This document shows, one piece after another, positions 55,373-64,000 of a stretch of 64,000 bases of DNA (position 1 is the first letter of the stretch; every line of letters begins with the position of its first letter). This DNA is from Saccharina japonica. Lineage: Eukaryota; Sar; Phaeophyceae; Laminariales; Laminariaceae. Position numbers and translations under genes: made by a program. The stretch covers positions 118,964 through 182,963 of the forward strand of contig MEHQ01000337.1 of assembly GCA_008828725.1 (NCBI GenBank), written 5' to 3'. The notes under the pieces were generated by a model. That model worked only from the letters and a program-made list of their open reading frames with translations. It searched no databases and was not told where the DNA came from.

Positions 55373-55949
55373 CATATTCAGGTTACTTTAGTTTTAGACT
55401 TATCAGACCCACTGGGCCAAGTGACAACTCCATTGCGCTGTGCTGTCTCAGGCTTGCTTTGCATATTTATTTCGTCATAGCACCGGCATGGCATCATTAG
55501 TTTCGCTGCGCCGCCAAAAGTATTTGTTTATCCCAATTTTGAGTGAGGTTCGGAGACACTCGCCCGAGTGACCCAACCGCGGTGGAGAAAAAGAGGGTAT
55601 ATATAGTACATCCCTCCCTTATGGTAACACCGGTCTTCGTTAGATATGTGCCCTAGCCGATGGGATTGTGGAGGCGTTCTGCGGTGGGGGTTAAGGATAG
55701 GGTTAGGGTTACGGTTAGGGTTGTTTGGGTGAAGTATTTCCTGTCTGGCGAAGTTCCTTACCTGAGAAACTACCCGCGGTCCCATTTGTGCTGCACAATA
55801 GTACTTCGCTAGGTTTGTTTAGGCCATCGGATTGTCCATTGCGTTAAGCCTATACCATAGGTGGTATTGTTTTCTTCAGGGGTGTTTATGAGTGATCAAT
55901 GTTGAATATCATGGTGAACATTGTACAGGATGGTAAGGATGATAATAGG

Positions 55950-56238
55950 GACGCGTGCTATATACGATCGAGGTACTGTACCTTTTTTTTTTTAGCCAAA
56001 ACGTATTTCTGCATGACCTATTAAAGTAGTAAAGGCTCCTTAACCCAAAATCGTCGGAAATTCCATTTTCGTGTTGCCAAAATTTTCGTGGTCTCGTTAG
56101 ACCACTGGGATTTGTTCATCAAGTAGCACTTTAGTTTCCCTTCACAATCAGTTTTTGGGTGAGGTATAGAGGGCTCCTCAGGTGACCCCCCTCAGAAAGT
56201 GGCCTGTATGCAGGTGCACCTCTATCGTAGCATACGCC
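55950..56238 (+). mobile_element. Family A MITE, forward copy in the tandem array
   Basis: It is 289 bp, starting GACGCGTGCTATATACGATC and ending ATCGTAGCATACGCC, with an exact TAGG duplication (55,946-55,949 and 56,239-56,242). Confidence 0.82.
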
Positions 56239-57130
56239 TAGGGGGGGTTCGAGATATGAGCACAAATAGTTGATACTGACGGAGGGAGATTCGAAAAGCT
56301 CAGGAAGTACGACACAATATGTTTAGCATCGATGATGCGTATTTACGATAGGTTTCGTTGGATATCTGCCGTGGTGTTGTGGAGGCGTACTGCGGTAGGG
56401 GTAGCAAGGTTTGCCCTAAATATTTATGAATGAGGGACACTCGCGCCTGAAGAAATACTCGGAGTTCCGTTTGTGCCCCGCCATCAGATTCGGTGTGTAC
56501 ATCTAGGTCATGGGAGTTCGGAATAAGGCGTTATTCGTTTGAGCCCAAAGTAGTTGAGACAGACGGAGGGATCCGCAAACCTCAGGAGGTACACAATATG
56601 GTTGGGATCGATGCATATTGACACCATATTTCGTTAGTTATGTGCACCAGCTTGTGGGACTGTGGGGGCGTGCTGGGATAGGGATAACGCGCTTTGGCCG
56701 AATCTTGTCGGGCACAAGGAGGTCCTACTACTACAGTACATATATACCCGGAGTCCCCTTTGTGCTGCACAACATAATAATGTATAGGCCGTGGGATTGC
56801 CCACAAGGCTTAAACCAGAATAGTCGACAACGACGGAGAGGAACAACAAACTCAGGAGGTACCGAATACCTTTAGCATTGATGCATATTTACAAGAATAT
56901 ATTTCGTTATAGTTGTACCCTAGCTCATGGAACTGTGGAGGCGTACATGCGATGAGAGGGAACCACGTTTACGCCGAATTGTTTAAACGTCTGGCGGAGT
57001 TCCTTACCCAAGAGACTACTCGGAGTCCCATTTGTGCTACGCCGTGAAATATTCGCTATGTTTAGCTAGTCCATCGCATTGTCCACTCGGTTAAGCCTAC
57101 AATATGGGGTTCGAGCTCTAAGCGCAAATA

Positions 57131-57385
57131 GACGCGTGCTACGATAGAGTTAGCACTTTTTGGCAGATACTATTACGTCTTCTGAACGATCCGCCTCCTT
57201 AACCCAAAACCGTTGAACTTTCAGTCTTGTGTTGCAATATTTTCTTGAGTAGACTCAGGCCATGGGGTTCTTAATCGGGTAGCACTTCCAATTTACTCAA
57301 AAACCAGTATTTGTATGCGGTATGGAGCTCCTCGCGTGACTACGCTCCGAAAAAAACACGAGGCATCTTTATAGTAACATGCGTC
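57131..57385 (+). mobile_element. Family A MITE, forward copy in the tandem array
   Basis: It is 255 bp, starting GACGCGTGCTACGATAGAG and ending ATAGTAACATGCGTC, with an exact AATA duplication (57,127-57,130 and 57,386-57,389). Confidence 0.85.
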
Positions 57386-58074
57386 AATAGTGCATTCACA
57401 CCGACGGGGAGAAAACACAACTAACTGAGGAGGTACCCAATACGTTTGGCATTTATGTCAATTTACAAGAATATATTTCGTTACATGTATTGATACCCTA
57501 GCCCATGGAACTGCTGTGGAGGCGTACTGTGGTAAGGGTACCACGTTTCAACCAAAATATGTTATATCTGACGGAGCTTTTTCACCTGACAAACTACCCG
57601 GAGTCCCATTTGTGCTGCGCCCAGAAACAACAAATTATGACAAACCTTCCTTTATTGTTTTTCTTTAGGTTTGGCCTTCTCCGCGGGGGTGGCGCTGAGC
57701 CGGGACGGTTAACATTTCACCCCCCCCCCCCCCCCCAACGAACGCCTTGTGAACTCTGTGGAACACGATCGCGAATATTTTCCTTCAACCCGTTAGAGGG
57801 CCGAATACCTCACCTCAGATCAAATGGTTGCTTGGAAACACGTGCAGATAGACACCGTTGTGCATGTCTGGACGGAGAATGCACCACTTTTTGTGTCTGT
57901 GGACTATGGAAATTGTATAGCATTTTGTCGCTTTTTTCTATTTCGGCACGTTAAGGGAGGTGTTGATGCCAAGGCAATTAAAATTGGGGCGCCCTTGAGT
58001 AATATTTTCGAGGGTTCGCTGCTGTCGAACGTGTCCTATGTAACCACGCGATGTTGACACTAGAATGAAGGTTG

Positions 58075-58770
58075 TTTTCGACCCCCACACAAAATCCAAG
58101 CCAATTCCGACCCCTCCACTGAAATCAAGTCCATTTCGATTCCTTACACAGTCAGAAATGAAGCCAGTTCCGACCACCACCCAAAAACCAAATCAATTAT
58201 GATCTCTGCTTTAAAATCAAGTGAATTTCGAGTCTATGTACTACAATCAAGTCAATGTGGACCGCCCAAACAAAAACCAAGCCAAAATCGATCCCGACAC
58301 TAAAACAACTGTCATTTCGACCCCAGCAGTAAAATCAAGTTAGGATCGATCTCAACTCTAAAATGACGTATATTTCGATGCCCATGCACTAAACCCAAGT
58401 TATTTTCGACTCCTACGCAAAAACCAAGTCAACTATGATCCCGAGACTGAAATCAAGTCAATTATGATCCCTAATACCGAAACCATGTCAATTTCGACCA
58501 CCCAAAAAAAATCCAAGTCAATTTAGACCCCCGCGCTGAAACCAAGTCAACTCCTATCTCCCAAACAAAAAACAAGATAATCCTGGCCCCCAACAGTGAA
58601 ATCAATCCAATTTCGATCCCACCTCGAAAATAGAGTCATTTTCGATGCCCAGACTAAAACCAAGTCCTTTTCGACCCCCACACAATAACCAATTTACTTT
58701 CGACCTGTACACTAAAATCAAGTCGGTTTCGATTCTCCACACTGAAATCAAGTCAATTTCGACCACCCAC
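58075..58770. repeat. 29-30-bp degenerate minisatellite, about 24 units
   Basis: The units have the form GAYCCC-NACACTAAAA-TCAAGTCAATTTC. Each begins with GA at 29-30-bp steps (for example 58,079, 58,107, 58,136, 58,172). No two neighbours are identical, so the array is old. The step length is not a multiple of three and stops occur in all frames, so it is not coding. Confidence 0.8.
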
Positions 58771-58822
58771 GCAGCACGAAAGGAGGATCGCGTCTTTGTC
58801 TGGGTCCTGTGGCGGCTTTAGT

Positions 58823-58966
58823 ATGGATACCCACCCAGTCTTGGATTCGGTGATTCCCGTACCTAAAACCAACGGGACGGGAGGGGTGCGGAAGAAGGAC
58901 GAATCGGCGAGGGAAGAAAACAAGCGAGACATGGCGGACCGAGTGGCGCGATATATGCCGGATTGA
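58823..58966 (+). CDS. Small ORF of 47 codons, possibly a terminal exon
   Basis: An ATG frame gives MDTHPVLDSVIPVPKTNGTG, a Lys/Glu/Arg-rich middle and ADRVARYMPD before TGA. The frame is open upstream to an AG at about 58,771, next to the minisatellite edge. The composition is gene-like and more GC-rich than the flanks, but no domain is recognised and no partner exon is found. The minus strand also has open frames here. It may be chance. Confidence 0.25.
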   Translation: MDTHPVLDSVIPVPKTNGTGGVRKKDESAREENKRDMADRVARYMPD

Positions 58967-59603
58967 CTCTCTTGGACAGTTTTTTTTTTGTTTTCCCTCC
59001 CACCATCGCTGCACCATTGCACCACCCCCTTTTGGGATGACGTGTCTGTGCTATCTCTTTGGTCTTGTTTGCTTGAGTGTTTGCTTGTACTTTTTGCTTG
59101 TCTCTTTGTCTTTGTCTTTGTCTTTTTCCCTTCGCTGTTTTTTTTTACCTTTTGCAGTTACTACACTGCTCGCGGGCCGGGGGTACATCGGTAGCACGGG
59201 ACCGTGGTTCCCGTCCCCCGTATCATGTCTGCGTTTATAATCGGGGTGGAGGACTCGATTTGTTTGCCTGACCGGCGTGAAGCCGGCACGGAACACCCCG
59301 GCATTATAGGGGCACCAAGATAGAATCAGGGGGCGTATACCCCAGATTGGTGATGTTGACCTTTCCAGTTTTATGTTTACCTTCACATAGCGTGTAGAGG
59401 GGAGCGGAGGGCTCCAGACTATCTGCTTTTGACTGACTTTGATCGCTTTGCGGACCCTTCGGGTTCCACTATTATTCCAGTATACATTTTTTTGGGTAAG
59501 TTAGCCTGTGACGACGGGAATCGACCGCGTCAAGTGTTGGATTTGTGCGGACGGATGGAGGTACTGGATAGAGGGACCGGCACGGCTTCTAATGTGAAGA
59601 CAA

Positions 59604-59611
59604 CAACAATG

Positions 59612-59703
<92 letters not shown>

Positions 59704-59745
59704 AACAATAACAACAACAACAACAACGACAACAACACTATAAGG
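59604..59745 (+). repeat. (ACA)n triplet repeat
   Basis: About 140 bp of ACA/CAA units with rare T and G interruptions. The poly-Thr, poly-Val and poly-Leu frames are artefacts. A C-run lies earlier, at 57,719-57,736. Confidence 0.95.
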
Positions 59746-59875
59746 TGTCCTACACCAGCACCTGATAGTATGTTTCGTTGTTTGTTCGGACGTATCATAT
59801 CGCTGAATAATTTCAGCGTATGGCCGACTCGCCATCGAGGCGGAGAGGGGACCCACTTTAACAATCTATAGTATA

Positions 59876-60228
59876 GACGCATGCTACGGCGGTGGTAGAG
59901 GTGCACCGTGTTTTTTTGCTGAGGATGGTCACGTGAGGAACTCTACACCTTACCCAAAAATTGAATTTGGAGGAAAACAAAAAGCGCTACGAACTCGTAT
60001 ACGATATCCGATAAAAAAAAAATCCAAGGCCTAATTAAACGCTCAATGAAACATACTGCAACACAAGAATGAAAGACCGATGAACTGGTCCCACGAATTT
60101 GGGGACAAAGTACTTGTAATTAGTATGGGGCATGTTTTTCAGTTCTGAATGGGTTAAGGGACCTTATCCTTCAGAAAGCGTTTCAGCCCAAAAGTGATAT
60201 CATACCTCTACGTATCGTAGCACATGTC
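59876..60228 (-). mobile_element. Family A MITE, reverse copy with insert
   Basis: It starts GACGCATGCTACGGCGGTGG and ends ATCGTAGCACATGTC, with flanks TATA/TACA. It carries the same internal insert (CGAATTTGGGGACAAAGTAC and TTCTGAATGGGTTAAGG) as copies at 37,745 and 40,789. Confidence 0.75.
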
Positions 60229-60504
60229 TACAGTCCTATTTCGGTGTACAATATATGTACCAAGGATTGTTGTGTGTATCCCTGTATATGTAATAGGAGA
60301 TGTATTCGATAGATAATATCGACTCGTCGTATCTTAGCTGCTGATTCGCGCAATTCCCTCTGGAAGCGTGCGAGTATAGCGTTCCCCACCGTTAATCGGC
60401 GAGTGTTAATAGATAGATACACTATTAGTACTACTACTACAGTACTATTAATACTACTACTTACTGTAGATCCTACAGCACACGCGAAGGAATTACCATA
60501 CGTT

Positions 60505-61155
60505 GGTACGATAGATACAATAGATACGATAGGTGCGATAGATACGATACATACGATACATACGATAGATGCGATAGATACGATACGATAGATACGTATA
60601 GATGCGACATATAATATAGATCCGATAGATGCGATAGACCCGATAGATCTGATAGATACGATAGATACTATATATATATACGATAGATACGATAGATGCG
60701 ATAGACCCGATAGATCTGATAGATCCGATAGATCCGATAGATCCGATAGATACAATAGATACAATAGATACGATAGATACGATAGATACGATAGATACGA
60801 TATATACGATAGATACGATAGATACGATAGATACGACGATGGATACGATAGATAGATACGATAGATACGATATATGCATACGATAGATACGATATATACG
60901 ATAGATACGATAGATACGATAGATACGACGATAGATACGATAGATACGATAGATACGATAGATACGATAGATACGATATAGATACGATAGATACGATAGA
61001 TACTATAGATACGACAGATACGACAGATACGATAGATACGATAGATAAGATAGATACGATAGATACGATAGATACGATAGATACGATAGATACGATAGAT
61101 ACGATAGATACGATAGATACGAGAAATACGAGAAATACGAGAAATACCAGAGATG
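60505..61155. repeat. (GATAGATAC)n minisatellite
   Basis: About 650 bp of GATAGATAC and variants (GATAGATCC, GATAGATGC, GATAGACCC). The 9-bp unit keeps frames open and yields Tyr-Arg-Ile, Ser-Ile-Val and Tyr-Leu-Ser repeats on the minus strand that are not genes. Confidence 0.95.
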
Positions 61156-61159
61156 GGAG

Positions 61160-63488
61160 AGATGGATACTTACTTGTATCTGGTATGCGATAGATAACGA
61201 TACGGCGAGACGGCGTGTATTCATACAAAGCACACAAGCCGTATGTTTACCTACCTACTACTACTGTAGACAGTAGATAATGAAGATATAGGATAGAAAC
61301 GATACCCGTACCTGGAATACGGTATAAATATCGATCCGTAAGAAACGACTGGTAGTATTGTCACGAGTACTTCGTACGAATCAATACTGCTACGACTGCT
61401 GCTGCTGTCAATGTACCTGGTATACGAATTAACGAGTGTAAACAATACGATGAATACCAAAGATACGATATGTATCGTACCTAATACGTACCTGGTATGA
61501 ATTACACGATAGATACCGATCGTCACGCACACGCAACAGCAGTTCGTGTGCTGGATGCTGCTCGCCCTACGGCTGCTGCTGTGTCTTTGATGGTGTTCTC
61601 GTCCCTCGGCCTGCGTACACATCTAATGTACTTACTACTTTAAGTACAACTTACTGGCACTAACTATACACGCGTATACGACGAACCGGGACCACCGCAA
61701 ATTAACCGTGGCTACACAGCTGTAAATTGTATGGACAGTAAAAAATTTGGCTGCGGATCAGTCGCACTAATTTGCACTACTGCACGCGTCGATGTTGGCA
61801 GCAGTAGAGGCTGCCTGGGAGGCCTCAGTGCTGCTAGAGGCCGTTCCAAAGGTCACGCTAGAGGCATTGCCGCCCTCAGCTTTTCGCTCTGTTGCTTGCT
61901 GTGTTTTGCCTCGGGACTGTCGCGTGTTTTTTCACCTCAATCAGACCGGTCTGCTCGCGCCCTCTGTGCCCTGCGTGCCCGCGTCGAAAATGTTTTTGAA
62001 TGTCGTGATCAATCGTATCCTCGTACAACTACTGCTGCTACTGTCTCCTGTACGAGCGTTACGTGCTGCCAGTACCCACGACAGCATGCTCTTCTCCAGC
62101 AGCTCTTGTCGTGCAAGACATGTGCAAGGCAGCATGCTGTACTCGCTCGGCCGGTGTGCCCGCTCGGCCGGCGCATCACGCAGCTCGCAAATCCGAGCAT
62201 CGACCACCAGGTATGATTCATCGATAGGACGAACTACGTAAAAACAGCTCATGATGTGTGTGTGTATATCCGCCTCCTGTATGCCTATTATCTGCTCTGT
62301 CTGTTTGCGGTCGCGGCAGCTGATGCTGATGATGCTGTTGTTGTTGCTTTGCTGCCAATCTCTTCCCGTCGATCCACCGTCGGCGCGACAGCTACGTGCG
62401 TACGGTGTTCCGAGCTATCGCTCTCTCTTGCGCCGTCCTACTACGGTAGGCGTTGCGCTTTATACAGAGCCCAAACATTTCTCGATCTGACGAAGCTCAG
62501 TTTCCAGTATCTTTGGATCATCAGATTAGATGCGCATACAATTGCGCATACAGCAGTTTTCCAAAATAATCGTTGGGTAATTGTGTACGACCTACAGCAG
62601 CACATACCTGGTAACAGGTACTACAGCAGTACCGGTACATTGTACGTAGTCTACTGTACACGCTCATGGTTGTGTATGAGGCTCTGTATACGAGTACAGC
62701 GCAGCAGTGTGTTACGAGTGGTGCTGGAAGTCGCGTCTATAGTTGGTGGGTGGGTGGGTGAGGTGTACATCGAGCCCCGCACGCGACGGGGCTCCTACAA
62801 AATGTACCAAAGATACCTGGTAGATGCGTATACCCCCTGCGGTATCCGTCTATCATAGTCGATCTTCCGCGGTGGCTACGGAGCCCGAGCGTGTGTGTTT
62901 GGTCGCCCTGAATCTGTGACGACGTGCTGCTGCTACTACAGTGCCAGGTAGTACGTATACCAGAGGGTAGATAGACTGTAAGACTATTACAGATAACTGC
63001 TGTAAAGTATTGTTGGTGAGTGGCCTCTTCTGTCAGGAACGTAAAAGGAACAAAAGTGGGCTACGTACGGCGTACCACAGTTAGCGTACGACTATTATTC
63101 CATACGAGGTCTATGCTTCAGCAGGCCCGTACGTACTACTACTGTACTGTATACTCATCTTATCGCGACGTGCTCTGCTGCTGCTGCTTGCTGTTGACTG
63201 CAAACTGCAGACGCACTACTCGTACAGTACAACAGCACTATGGGCCCGCTATATTTTCGTACGCACTTCAGTGCATACATATGCTCTTTGTAACATAATT
63301 GGCCACCTTTACTGTTGTATAAAAATGCCGGCATATCTACGAAACCCCACGTTTTGACGCACTTCAGAGTGCAGTACTCCGCCGGCAACGAACACATCAC
63401 ATACGACAGTTATTTCTCTCACATCACTTGGATATGTTTTCAACTGTCGTCCGCATCCTCGTCAACAGAAGCCAGCATTCCCAATGAA
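61160..63488. other. Intergenic DNA upstream of the second transporter
   Basis: No conserved exon is recognised. Two overlapping open frames near 61,731-62,241 (about 150-160 codons each) have Cys/Ser/Leu-rich, low-information translations. GTACGTACTACTACTG-like and CAGCAGTAC motifs are frequent. The promoter of the gene starting at 63,489 must lie here, but I cannot locate it. Confidence 0.4.
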
Positions 63489-63675
63489 ATGCAAGATAGC
63501 CGGATGACTCTGCTCAAGGTTAGAGACTCCCCCGATCAGGCGAAGTTCCCTGCACGGACCGTGATTATCCTGGCGCTGTGTATAACGCTCAACACCTACA
63601 CTCTGGTGAGCCCGTTACCCTACGTCGGCGTGATGGCTCAGGAGCTCCTGGAACTGGAGACGGCAAACGAAATGG
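63489..63675 (+). CDS. Second ZIFL-type MFS transporter, exon 1 (gene continues beyond the window)
   Basis: ATG at 63,489 (a second in-frame ATG at 63,504) gives MQDSRMTLLKVRDSPDQAKF and TM1 (ARTVIILALCITLNTYTLVS). It ends LELETANEM with a split Gly at ATGG|GTGAGA, phase 1. Over the last 44 residues it is identical to exon 1 of the first gene at 30, about 68 percent, and the splice position and phase are the same. It is therefore a head-to-tail paralogue about 8.3 kb downstream. The remaining exons are out of view. The frame is open upstream of 63,489 but without an ATG. Confidence 0.82.
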
Positions 63676-63728
63676 GTGAGATGCGTCCGTGTGTGTGATA
63701 CTTTTTCGTAAAGCACGGCGGCGTTATA

Positions 63729-63904
63729 CAGTGCAAGACACCTAATAAGAAACAGGCTAATAAGAAAGCCAGGCTGAGATTTTAGAGGAAACTGAGAAAT
63801 TCGGGAGTCGTTATATTGAAATCAGTGCAGAGAGCACCCTCTCTCAAATAAGAAATCCAGCCTGGACCATATTTCCTGTTTCTTATTATAGGTGTCCTGC
63901 ACTG
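63729..63904. mobile_element. Family B MITE (Tc1/mariner-like), complete, in intron 1 of the second transporter
   Basis: It is 176 bp with inverted ends CAGTGCAAGACACCTAATAA and, inverted, CAGTGCAGGACACCTATAAT, and TA on both sides. Its interior matches the copy at 43,683-43,854 in opposite orientation. Confidence 0.85.
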
Positions 63905-64000
63905 TATTGTATATCACTGTGCGGGTTGTATTTTGCGAGAAATGGAATTTATTCCGTGTTTTATGCTTGGGAAGACGTTGTTGAGGAATATCTCTGCCCT

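Larger units (their letters stand above)
55540..57620 (+). repeat. Degenerate tandem array of a ~290-bp unit
   Basis: Four or five diverged units share the order CTCAGGAGGTAC, GCATTGATGCATATTTACA, ATATTTCGTTA, CCCATGGAACTGTGGAGGCG and CGGAGTCCCATTTGTGCTGC. They recur near 55,600, 56,300, 56,590, 56,850 and 57,420. Two are interrupted by family A MITEs. A TTAGGG-like run lies near 55,690-55,725. No coding content is recognised. Confidence 0.65.

Noticed and set aside
58075..58770. Possible CRISPR array
   Set aside because: Units are 29-30 bp with no constant repeat/variable spacer split, every unit varies throughout, and the setting is eukaryotic.
59429..59906. Poly-Thr, poly-Val and poly-Leu frames
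   Set aside because: They are produced by the (ACA)n triplet run.
60228..61237. Several minus-strand frames with Tyr-Arg-Ile or Ser-Ile-Val repeats
   Set aside because: They are produced by the 9-bp GATAGATAC minisatellite, whose unit is a multiple of three.
61731..62241. Two overlapping frames of about 150-160 codons as a gene
   Set aside because: Composition is biased and low in information, two frames compete, and I see no domain or partner exons.

Overview
The window is nuclear DNA of a eukaryote. The recognisable coding sequence is cut into short GC-rich exons with GT-AG boundaries. These sit in long AT-richer, repeat-packed introns, and there are no prokaryote-like operons, rRNA genes or organelle gene blocks. 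The exon style, the mix of small DNA transposons, and a decayed DDE transposase with a tail I associate with stramenopile (possibly brown-algal) genomes suggest an ochrophyte alga. That placement is inference, not something the sequence proves.

Layout. 1-3,900: non-coding DNA studded with degenerate copies of a 13-bp palindrome (TAACATAATGTTA type), interrupted by a hAT-type MITE and tRNA-derived SINE-like heads. 4,211-13,103: a multi-exon hAT transposase gene whose exons join in phase, with MITEs and a GC-rich minisatellite in its introns. 14,400-27,400: a palindrome cluster, then a nearly identical ~5.33-kb tandem duplication holding a broken DDE-type transposase. One copy has taken a 1,206-bp TIR element while the other keeps the empty site. 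27,400-30,900: AT-rich DNA with nested MITEs, including a 715-bp hAT element rich in hairpins.

30,948-55,161: the main host gene, a nine-exon major-facilitator transporter of the ZIFL type. All splice phases agree and give 524 residues. Only about 6.5 percent of its 24 kb is coding, and the introns are filled with nested MITEs. 55,162-63,488: intergenic DNA with a ~290-bp tandem array, a 29-30-bp minisatellite, a 9-bp GATA-type minisatellite and triplet repeats. 63,489-63,675: the first exon of a second, paralogous transporter that runs out of the window on the same strand.

The strongest new-looking signals are four. One is an abundant MITE family (called family A here) with GACGC termini and 4-bp target duplications. 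The second is the nested insertion record of families A, B and C and several hAT-like elements. The third is the empty-site/filled-site pair for the TTA-flanked element. The fourth is the palindrome lattice in the first 4 kb and again in the tandem duplication. No CRISPR array, retroelement polymerase or viral gene was recognised.
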